A stretch of 64,000 nucleotides of DNA from Desulfosediminicola flagellatus (GTDB lineage Bacteria > Desulfobacterota > Desulfobulbia > Desulfobulbales > Desulfocapsaceae): assembly GCF_005116655.2 (NCBI RefSeq), contig NZ_CP050698.1:1380001-1444000 (forward strand), in the 5' to 3' direction. The position numbers and the translations under genes are program-made. The notes below the pieces were generated by a model. The model was not told the origin of the DNA and did no database searches. It saw only the letters and a list, made by a program, of their open reading frames with translations. Each line of letters opens with the position of its first letter. Within the stretch, counting starts at the first letter, position 1. Positions 57,016 to 64,000 of the stretch are shown here, piece after piece.

Positions 57016-58170
57016 TTATACTCGAAACGCGGCACGCTTCTCCATGATTCCAGTCGTAAACGGAATTATGAGAAAGCACATAACAAATAACACAACTCCG
57101 CTCCACTCTGCATGCTGATAAGCAAACCCGGCCCCGGTAATCCCAACCCAACCACCAGTATAATAAAAGAGAACATAGAGACTATTAGCTTTACCATGTC
57201 CACAGGAAAGCTTTCTATTGAGCAAGCCGACCGCTACGGCATGGATGGTGAAAAAACCAGCACACACACCCAGTAGACCGAATATAATTGCAATTGTTGA
57301 GGGGATGAGCAGGGTAGCCTGTGAGATACCCAGTATAATGGTACCTGCTATAAGTGCATTGCCGCCGCCAAACCTGTTACTCATTTTTCCGGCAACAGGA
57401 CCGAGAAAAATGCCCATTACATAGACCAGGTAAATAAGGGTGATAAGTTCTGTTGAGAAGTTGAACGGATCACCGGCCAGCCGGTAGGGAAGATAATTGA
57501 ATACCGGAGAAAACATCAAAAAACTGCTGGCACTGGTAAAAAATATGAGCAGTAGATCTTTTCGCTTAAGTAACGATAGTAAACTGATATTTGCTGTTGT
57601 TACCTCTTTTTCCTTATTACGTGGCAAAAATAGGTATGCCAGGATGGTTGTGGCAAGGATCAGTGTTGAGGCTGAGAAAAATGCATAGCGCCAGTGGAGG
57701 GGAGGGTGAATCCAGCCGCCGAGAAGACGTCCTCCTAAACCGCCAAGGACGGTAGCGGAAACATACGATCCCATGACTACGCTGAGTCTCTCCCCGGGCA
57801 ATGTCTTTGCAAGGTAGGCTGCAATACTAGTGGTCAGGGCAGGAATAAACAGACCTTGAAAAAGCCGTGCACCAACAAGAAAATTAAAATCATCAGTCAT
57901 GCCGCAAACAACGCCACCAGCAGCAACACACAGCCCGCCAACAAGAAGAATAGGATGAATGGAGAACTTGTCTGACAGATAACCGAAAAACAGGTTCGAC
58001 AGCACTATACCAAGAATAACCGAAGATACAGTGAGAGATACCTGTACCGGAGTGACCGAAAACTCCTGCTGCAATACGGGGAGAATAGGTTGCGTGAGGT
58101 AAATATTGGTAAACGAGGCGGATACTAACGCGAATACAACAAACTGCAGCTTGATTGTTCCACGAACCAC
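57016..58170 (-). CDS. MFS transporter
   Basis: A 384-aa major facilitator superfamily permease with about 12 hydrophobic helices. The loop 2-3 motif reads FGYLSDKFSIHPILLVG, the MFS motif A, and TTSIAAYLAKTLPGERLSVVMG lies before TM5. It recalls the YnfM/AraJ-like drug-efflux or arabinose-efflux group (LTQPILPVLQQEFSVTP at the N-terminus is typical). The start is a GTG at 58170, six bases after AGGAG. Substrate unknown. No regulator is adjacent. Confidence 0.88.
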   Translation of the reverse strand: MVRGTIKLQFVVFALVSASFTNIYLTQPILPVLQQEFSVTPVQVSLTVSSVILGIVLSNLFFGYLSDKFSIHPILLVGGLCVAAGGVVCGMTDDFNFLVGARLFQGLFIPALTTSIAAYLAKTLPGERLSVVMGSYVSATVLGGLGGRLLGGWIHPPLHWRYAFFSASTLILATTILAYLFLPRNKEKEVTTANISLLSLLKRKDLLLIFFTSASSFLMFSPVFNYLPYRLAGDPFNFSTELITLIYLVYVMGIFLGPVAGKMSNRFGGGNALIAGTIILGISQATLLIPSTIAIIFGLLGVCAGFFTIHAVAVGLLNRKLSCGHGKANSLYVLFYYTGGWVGITGAGFAYQHAEWSGVVLFVMCFLIIPFTTGIMEKRAAFRV

Positions 58171-58478
58171 TAGTAACTCCTGAGATTGTTGGTTTCTATC
58201 CGAAAACTATCCTTTTGCTCAACCTCAGCGTTGCGTATCATGTTTTTATCCATTGAATATCGAATATATGCCTTCGGTAAATATATGATACACGCCTCAA
58301 TCTTGAACAAAATGCTGACCTTGCGGATGGAAACCAGATTGATGGAGTACAGAAAAATCAATCTTACTAACTGATTGCCCACCAGTCACTATGTTTTGTT
58401 TACGTTGTCGTAAAATGTTTTTGTGAGATATGAAAACTTTCGAAGAAGCTGAAGATACTATCAGAAAATCTCACTGAT

Positions 58479-58928
58479 TCAGTCTCTGGGGTATCCAGGC
58501 GAGCGGGCGGGTGGACCATAATACGGTGTTGGGTGATATCGTTTCCTGGCGTTTGGAACAATGATAATCGGGTAGATTTTTGTAGGTTGATATCCTTCCT
58601 GATAGGAAAATGAACTATCTCCTGATTGATATTGAATTCCCCATGAATCGCATGGTCTGTTGTAACAGTCACGATTACCGTTTTTGTTGATGATAATGGT
58701 TGTATTGCCATACAGATAGCGTTGGGCCTGAACGCGCCTCCGTTCTTCAAGTTCCTGCAGGTATGCCTGATTATTTATATGGCTGTTCCATTTAGCCTGT
58801 TCATCATCAACTTCGTCTACTGTGTTGTATGTTATTCCCGGCTGTTGAGCGATGGCTATATTGGCGTGAAGGGCAGAGGTAAATATAAAAGAGAGTGCAA
58901 ATACAGTGTTTAAAGAGTGTGTTCTCAT
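58479..58928 (-). CDS. Small exported hypothetical protein
   Basis: A 149-aa protein with a signal peptide (FALSFIFTSALHANIAIA, cleavage probably before QQPG). The mature part is polar, with a charged helix (NNQAYLQELEERRRVQAQRY), two Cys in NRDCYNRPCDS that may form a disulfide, and a Pro/Tyr-rich C-terminus (YHPTPYYGPPARSPGYP). The ribosome site is GAGGTGAGACC. No family was recognised. It lies alone between the MFS gene and the sensor kinase gene; a periplasmic or surface-associated role is inferred from the signal only. Confidence 0.7.
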   Translation of the reverse strand: MRTHSLNTVFALSFIFTSALHANIAIAQQPGITYNTVDEVDDEQAKWNSHINNQAYLQELEERRRVQAQRYLYGNTTIIINKNGNRDCYNRPCDSWGIQYQSGDSSFSYQEGYQPTKIYPIIIVPNARKRYHPTPYYGPPARSPGYPRD

Positions 58929-59080
58929 GGTCTCACCTCGTTATTTTCTTTAGCTATACCATAAGTCCGACAGGTCGATTAAACCGATTATTTCATTAAA
59001 ACATGTGTGATAATAGAAAAAATGACAGGATTACCGTGATGTTGAGGTGTCTTATCTGAGATTATAGCATTCTGCTGCAA

Positions 59081-61381
59081 TCACGCATTAAGCGGTAATT
59101 TGATTTGCATCGTTGAACCGACCCCAAATTCAGATTCAACCAGCAGTTCTCCTCCATGTTTGTCGACAACAATGTTTCGGGCAAGTGAAAGCCCCTGACC
59201 TGTTCCTTTTCCAACATCCTTGGTGGTGAAAAAGGGTTCAAAAACGCGTGATTGTGTTTCCTCAGTCATGCCTATGCCATTATCAGATATGGTGATACAG
59301 ACAAATTCGTCGTCGGTAAAGGTGCGAATCGAAATGGTTCCTTGAGTGGATGGTTCATTTACCAGTTTATCCGCAATGGCATGTGCTGCATTAATGATCA
59401 GATTCAGAAGAACCTGATTCATATCACCAACGAAACAGGATGGTGAAGGCAATTCCGGGTCAAGATACGTTTGGATCTCTGCGACATGTTTCCACTCGTT
59501 TCTAGAAATTGTCAGTGTATTTTGAATGCCGTCATTGATGTCATACGTGCTGATTTTATCTTCACCCTGATGTGAGAATGTTTTCATCGCAGCAATAATG
59601 CGTGCAACGTGTTCGATACCTGAGAGGGCCTGATTAAGGGCTGGCGGGATTTCTTCAAGAAGGTATTCAATATCTACTTCCTCTTCTTTATTACGTAGGG
59701 TGTTCAGATCTTGGCGAACGGATGAGGTCATTTCAACATCCCCAAGCGAATTAATCAGCTGCTGATACAGAGAAAGAATCGAGAGAATATCATCAACAGC
59801 TTCTCTGGTGAAACGCACGTTGTCGCCTATATATTGAATCGGGGTGTTAATCTCATGGGCTACTCCTGCAGCCAGCGTGCCTATAGCTTTTAAACGGCCA
59901 GCAGTCTCAAGATCCTGCTCAAGAAGCTTTCGCTGTTTTTCAGCTTCTTTCTGTTCGCTAATATCTACAAAGGTGACGAGCAATACATCTTCTCCGCTTA
60001 ACCGGATTGGTGTTACCAGGCGAAGCAGGTGTATCAAACGTCCATCAGAGTTGATGAACTCTTTCTCAATGGACGGTGCATCAGAGAGATCTTTTAGAAT
60101 GTCTGGAAGAATATCCTGATTATTTTTTATGGCATTGTTATCAGTATGTTGCCACTCTGTACCGAATATTGCCAGTAGCGCGGCATTAACCATTTGCAAT
60201 TTTTCTTTCTGGTTAACAATCAGTATTCCGATACTCATGGAATCAAGAATAGTCTGCAGGTTATTTTGCTGTTCTCTGAGAGCTTGTATTGATACTGTTG
60301 AAGATTCGATGTTTTTTGCCATCGCATTAAAGCTTCGGGCAACATTATTAAATTCGTTCGTTACGGCAGGCTGCAAAGGGTTGTCGAGCTTTCCATTCCG
60401 AAAGTCACGTATTCCCCGTAAAAGTTCCTGGATCGGGCCTGATATTTCGCGTCTCCAGAGAAGGAGAAGGGCAACGATACACACAAGAATGGCGCTCAGA
60501 GTAATGATAACGTTGAATCGTATGAGTTGAGCGGAGGCGGAATGATGTTCAGCTGACGGCACACTCAATATCAAGGTGCATCCGAGATCTTCAAGACGAC
60601 CTGGATAGGCAATTGTCGGAATCCCGTCAAATGAGTACTCAAGAATCGCAGAAGTCTTTGATTTGAGATTTTCGGTATACTCGGCATTTTGGAAAAAGGT
60701 GTTCCCTAGCTGTTTAGCATTTGGGTGAGATATGATTGTAAATGTATGATCAAGCAGGAAAGCGAAACCTGATTTTCCTGCCTTTAGATCGTCAATAAAG
60801 AGGTTGTTAAACGGTTGCAGGGAATATTCAAAATAGAGTACGCCTCGAGGTTTCCCATCCACAGAAATTGCTGAATAGAGCCCAAACACCGGAGACTCAT
60901 AAATTGAACTGCGCACGATCTGTGTTACTACAAGCTCTCCACTAATAGCCCGATTCATATACTCATCCTGAACTTGCAACATGGCTGCATCTTCATCAGG
61001 AAGATCTGAAACAAGTGCCTTGCCTGAGAGATCAAGCAGGCTGAGATTGTAGAAGAAAGGTGCAGAGAGGGCAATCCTGGCAAATCGTTCACCGGCAGCC
61101 TTTCGTGCCGCTTGGCCTTCTGGTGAATCTTCAAAAGCAGTTGTGTAGATAGTTTCGCGCCCGATGCTGGCCATTTGTGCACGCTGCGCTTCAAGCCAGG
61201 TGTTGATAAAACCTATAGTATCATCAACCTGTCGTTTTAGCTGGGTGCGAGCGACTTCTTCCATTGCACGATTGGTAATGATCGACGAGACAGTTGTGCC
61301 AAGGACCATCGCTGCAGCCAGAATGAGGATAGTAGTAAGTAAAAAACGAACAGCCAGGCTATTTTTGAATGTTCCGGTCAT
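59081..61381 (-). CDS. Sensor histidine kinase (Cache, HAMP, PAS)
   Basis: A 766-aa membrane sensor kinase. Helix at about residues 11-31, periplasmic Cache-type domain (about 35-285, with FEYSLQPFNNLFIDDLKAGKS and GFAFLLD), helix about 290-310, HAMP (about 312-365), PAS (about 372-480, with PAC end VTFVDISEQKEAE), HisKA-like region with TLAAGVAHEINTPIQYI (H in the H-box) and HATPase (NLIINAAHAIADKL, ISDNGIGM, FFTTKDVGKGTGQGLSLA). Residues around 565-600 add a helical insertion. No response regulator is next to it. The start codon follows a 10-bp hairpin (61388-61435) that overlaps its weak ribosome site. Confidence 0.92.
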   Translation of the reverse strand: MTGTFKNSLAVRFLLTTILILAAAMVLGTTVSSIITNRAMEEVARTQLKRQVDDTIGFINTWLEAQRAQMASIGRETIYTTAFEDSPEGQAARKAAGERFARIALSAPFFYNLSLLDLSGKALVSDLPDEDAAMLQVQDEYMNRAISGELVVTQIVRSSIYESPVFGLYSAISVDGKPRGVLYFEYSLQPFNNLFIDDLKAGKSGFAFLLDHTFTIISHPNAKQLGNTFFQNAEYTENLKSKTSAILEYSFDGIPTIAYPGRLEDLGCTLILSVPSAEHHSASAQLIRFNVIITLSAILVCIVALLLLWRREISGPIQELLRGIRDFRNGKLDNPLQPAVTNEFNNVARSFNAMAKNIESSTVSIQALREQQNNLQTILDSMSIGILIVNQKEKLQMVNAALLAIFGTEWQHTDNNAIKNNQDILPDILKDLSDAPSIEKEFINSDGRLIHLLRLVTPIRLSGEDVLLVTFVDISEQKEAEKQRKLLEQDLETAGRLKAIGTLAAGVAHEINTPIQYIGDNVRFTREAVDDILSILSLYQQLINSLGDVEMTSSVRQDLNTLRNKEEEVDIEYLLEEIPPALNQALSGIEHVARIIAAMKTFSHQGEDKISTYDINDGIQNTLTISRNEWKHVAEIQTYLDPELPSPSCFVGDMNQVLLNLIINAAHAIADKLVNEPSTQGTISIRTFTDDEFVCITISDNGIGMTEETQSRVFEPFFTTKDVGKGTGQGLSLARNIVVDKHGGELLVESEFGVGSTMQIKLPLNA

Positions 61382-61937
61382 AAATCTCTTGGGTAAAAGT
61401 GGACATATAAAGAGTATATCAAAGCTTTACCCAAGATCATATAGCGCATAGTGATTCCATCAACCTGTCCGGGAATGGCGGCTTTTCTCAAATTTATCAA
61501 AACGCCGGAAAATGATGTGTGCAGGTAAGCTTAGACCCTGATGTCAAGTGCATGGTTGTGCCTGCTTTTTGGAAAAAGCTCAATTTTGACCAAAACTCCA
61601 ATTCGTGAAATACCCCCTTAATAACCCATACCCGCTCATGGCGTTATGAGAAAAACGTGTCAATTCTGATCAAAACATGATGAAATACAAGGATGACCTG
61701 AAATTCTGGTTAGTTTTTATGCTGAAACGAGGGATGTTCATCTAAATTGAGGTGCTCTATAAATTCTACCACAACCATATGTACGTTATCGGAGTCTGTG
61801 TTTACCTGCGAGGGTAAAGTTTTGAGAGCAACGAAGAGTTAGATCGAATGCATCGTTTTCTGAATGAAACTCGTTAGTCGCTAACGTGTATCAGTAGGGT
61901 AGTTCAATTCAACTGAAATTGATGAGGTGGTAAAGGT
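61382..61937. other. Divergent intergenic region between the sensor kinase and DUF169 genes
   Basis: About 555 bases without a supported gene. Contains the kinase leader hairpin (61388-61435). The rest shows no recognised element. Confidence 0.6.
61388..61435 (-). promoter_or_regulatory. Leader hairpin at the sensor kinase start
   Basis: CTTGGGTAAA (61388-61397) and TTTACCCAAG (61426-61435), a perfect 10-bp inverted repeat with a 28-base loop. On the kinase transcript the 3' arm ends six bases before the ATG and overlaps the AAGAGA ribosome site, so the stem could hide it. Confidence 0.45.
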
Positions 61938-62672
61938 ATGGGTTTCGATGCAAGTAGATTGTTGGATATCGCAGGTATTACGACACCGGTTCTAGGGTTT
62001 TATGATGCCCCTGTAACCTTACCTTTTGCACCATTGATTAAGGCAAGAAGTTGTGTGTTTTCGAGTTACAGGAATTGGCTTAAGGGACATAGCGTATTAC
62101 TTGGTAAAGATAATTACGGGTGTAACGGGGCTGGATACTGGCTGTGTGGAATAGAATCGATACCTCAGAAAGAATATGCTGATTATCTCGCAATAACGCA
62201 GGGCTTTAAGTCGAGTCCTTCGGTAATGAATCGCTGGATGGAGAAAAGGGCACCGTACAGGAAGGAGAATAGCAACATTATCATCGGCCCACTGAAGAAT
62301 GATCAGCAGCAGTATTTGAAAACTGTCACTTTTTTTGTAAACCCTGATCAACTGGGGTTTTTACTGACTGGGTGCGAGTACCATAACAGCGATGTTGATA
62401 CACATCCGGTAATTTCATCCTTTGGATCAGGTTGTGGACAGTTGATTACAATGTTTGAAAATCTTGATGTGCCAAAAGCGATAATTGGAGCAACAGATAT
62501 TTCCATGAGAAAATATCTGCCACCTGAAATACTTGCTCTCACTGTAACCAAACCAATGTTTGAGCAGCTCTGCGCTTTAGGGGAAGATAGTTTTCTGTAC
62601 AAGCCGTATTGGCGTGGACTGAAAGAAGTAAGGAGTAAAACTAAAAACGAAGAGCAGGTACTGCCTGGATAA
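61938..62672 (+). CDS. DUF169 family protein
   Basis: A 244-aa cytosolic protein that resembles the DUF169 family, common in anaerobes and methanogens. PVTLPFAPLIKARSC, YGCNGAGYWLCG and FGSGCGQLITM mark conserved Cys/Gly-rich positions typical of that family. No function is established for the family; redox or metal-linked roles have been suggested from the cysteines. The ATG at 61938 follows GATGAGGTGGTAAAGGT. It stands alone with a terminator 20 bases after the stop. Confidence 0.75.
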   Translation: MGFDASRLLDIAGITTPVLGFYDAPVTLPFAPLIKARSCVFSSYRNWLKGHSVLLGKDNYGCNGAGYWLCGIESIPQKEYADYLAITQGFKSSPSVMNRWMEKRAPYRKENSNIIIGPLKNDQQQYLKTVTFFVNPDQLGFLLTGCEYHNSDVDTHPVISSFGSGCGQLITMFENLDVPKAIIGATDISMRKYLPPEILALTVTKPMFEQLCALGEDSFLYKPYWRGLKEVRSKTKNEEQVLPG

Positions 62673-62692
62673 TAGTGAAGGTGTAGAATGAA

Positions 62693-62726
62693 AAAAACGG
62701 CATGCGGATTTTCCGCATGCCGTTTT
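62693..62726 (+). terminator. Intrinsic terminator after the DUF169 gene
   Basis: AAAACGGCATGCGG, loop ATTTT, CCGCATGCCGTTTT, a 14-pair stem. The A- and T-runs permit action in both directions. Confidence 0.92.
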
Positions 62727-62854
62727 GCTCTGTATAGCCTGATTTCAAACTCTACATGAGTCGTTGCTCGTCCAGGAGACTATTTGTAATGCCTGATTTG
62801 AGATGGAAAAAAGCTCAATCAGACAAGCTCCTGGTTTGTACAGTCGTCTGGCTA

Positions 62855-63886
62855 TTAGAAATCTACCAGTTCCACATCGAATACCATGAAAGCATTAGGC
62901 GGAATCGGACCACGACCGGATGGACCGTATCCGAGATCTGGTGGTATAATAAGAACGCGTTTTTCGCCTTTCTTCATGTCGAGGAATGCTTCATCCCAAC
63001 CCTTAATTACACGTCCCTGTCCTACAGGAAAGTCAATCGGGGTGCCGCGATCGTATGAAGAATCGAATTTGGTGCCGTCAAGAAGTTTGCCTGTGTAGTG
63101 AGCCTTAACCATGGTGCCTGAGTTTGGTTTAGCATCGCCATTACCTTCAGCAACAACAACATACTTGAGTCCGGAAGGAGTGGTGATCGCATCAGGCCAG
63201 TTTTTCTTGATCTGGTTAATCTCGCCTTCCATAGCAGCGAGTTCTTTTTCACGCTGAGCTTTCTCAAAGTTATTAAGCAAACTGTCAAAAGCGGCCTGGT
63301 CAGCTTTGAAAGCTTCTGCCTTTTTACCTACACGGATGATCTCAAGCTTGTTGATCACATCGTCCTGAGCAATTTTGTTTACCACGTCCATGCCTTCAAC
63401 TACGTGACCGAAAACGGTGTGCTTACCGTCAAGCCATGGAGTTGCAACATGGGTAATGAAGAACTGGCTGCCATTGGTACCAGGTCCTGCGTTGGCCATA
63501 GAAAGAATACCTGGTCCTGAATGCTTGAGCGAAGGATCGATTTCATCTGGGAAGGTGTAGCCTGGTCCACCGGTTCCGGAGCCGAGAGGGCAACCGCCCT
63601 GAACCATGAAGTCCGGGATGACACGATGAAACTTAAGGCCGTCGTAGAAATTTTCGCCCTTCATTTTGGCGCCGCCGCCAAGTTCTTTGGTTCCCTCAGC
63701 CAGTCCAACAAAGTTGGTTACTGTCAGAGGGGTTTTTTCAAATTCAAGTGAGCAGATGATCTCTCCCTTGGTAGTATCAAATTTGACGTACAGGCCGTCC
63801 TGAAGCTGCTGGTTTGCCATTATGGGTTCTCCAATAAAGATTAATGTAATCAAAATGAGTACAAAATTTGCTGACACTCTACGCAT
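62855..63886 (-). CDS. Cyclophilin-FKBP fusion peptidyl-prolyl isomerase, probably exported
   Basis: Two prolyl isomerase folds in one chain of 343 aa. The signal peptide is [19 protein letters not shown] (cleavage near IMA). The cyclophilin domain spans about residues 28-185 ([38 protein letters not shown]), followed by a helical linker (about 190-240, [20 protein letters not shown]) and an FKBP domain (about 250-343, [42 protein letters not shown]). The start is the ATG at 63886 after GGAGTAACC. An internal ATG at 63820 has its own GGAG and would remove the signal, so a cytosolic form is possible. Confidence 0.92.
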   Translation of the reverse strand: MRRVSANFVLILITLIFIGEPIMANQQLQDGLYVKFDTTKGEIICSLEFEKTPLTVTNFVGLAEGTKELGGGAKMKGENFYDGLKFHRVIPDFMVQGGCPLGSGTGGPGYTFPDEIDPSLKHSGPGILSMANAGPGTNGSQFFITHVATPWLDGKHTVFGHVVEGMDVVNKIAQDDVINKLEIIRVGKKAEAFKADQAAFDSLLNNFEKAQREKELAAMEGEINQIKKNWPDAITTPSGLKYVVVAEGNGDAKPNSGTMVKAHYTGKLLDGTKFDSSYDRGTPIDFPVGQGRVIKGWDEAFLDMKKGEKRVLIIPPDLGYGPSGRGPIPPNAFMVFDVELVDF

Positions 63887-64000
63887 GGTTACTCCATTTG
63901 AAAAGAGGGGATTGGGAAAAAAAATACATTCCATCAATAATTACTTCAGACCGTTAACGGATATACCCAATCTGCCTGTAAAAGAATCGGTATTCTCTGT

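Noticed and set aside
58170-58382. 70-codon minus-strand frame upstream of the MFS gene
   Set aside because: Overlaps an equal-length frame on the other strand, with no ribosome site and low-complexity composition.

Overview
The window looks like a chromosomal segment of a sulfate-reducing or sulfur-disproportionating deltaproteobacterium (Desulfobacterota, most likely Desulfobulbales). This is inferred from gene content: an AhbD-type radical SAM heme protein, several membrane polyferredoxins, a probable selenoprotein, Na+-coupled transporters typical of marine strains, and base composition that looks roughly mid-40s % GC by eye. No insertion sequence, prophage, CRISPR array, tRNA or rRNA was seen.

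Layout. 0-5 kb: ispA (cut by the left edge) and xseB on the minus strand; then xerC, hslV, hslU and a zinc-ribbon protein with an in-frame UGA followed by a SECIS-like hairpin, all plus. 5-9 kb: dnaE (minus). 9-18 kb: transport and small-molecule genes (nhaA, an NSS transporter, a DUF3360-like permease) and two paralogous GcvR-like double-ACT proteins flanking a BaiN-family flavoprotein, with long leaders and many bidirectional terminators. 18-21 kb: a two-gene operon of a Tat-exported DUF362 protein and a NapH-NapG fusion polyferredoxin. 21-24 kb: AhbD-like radical SAM protein, hemE and an HD hydrolase (minus). 24-31 kb: hisD-rsmG, leuB, a divergent PRPP synthetase, and an 877-aa chimera of cyclic-nucleotide-binding domain, degenerate sigma54-type AAA+ and membrane ferredoxin.

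32-43 kb: ADP-ribosylglycohydrolase, AsmA, FecR-domain and OmpA-like envelope proteins, the operon lysS-lolC/E-lolD, an RlmD-type rRNA methyltransferase and an NtrC-type response regulator. 43-50 kb: grpE, dnaK, trpS, HD protein and M32 carboxypeptidase. 50.3-51.4 kb is a gene-free stretch with RNA-like structure, followed by a 42-aa membrane peptide with a strong ribosome binding site and a 90-aa hypothetical protein. 52-61 kb: a 1510-aa propeller-type hybrid sensor kinase, an MFS transporter, a small secreted protein and a Cache-HAMP-PAS kinase (all minus). 61-64 kb: a DUF169 protein and a secreted cyclophilin-FKBP fusion.

The best candidates for something undescribed are the UGA-containing zinc-ribbon protein (4332-4922), the cNMP/AAA+/ferredoxin chimera (28735-31368), the NapGH fusion with an internal twin-arginine motif (19348-20952), the Shine-Dalgarno switch between leuB and the PRPP synthetase (27621-27662), and the structured non-coding stretch near 50.7 kb. 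Functions are assigned from motifs read by eye; no database search was possible.
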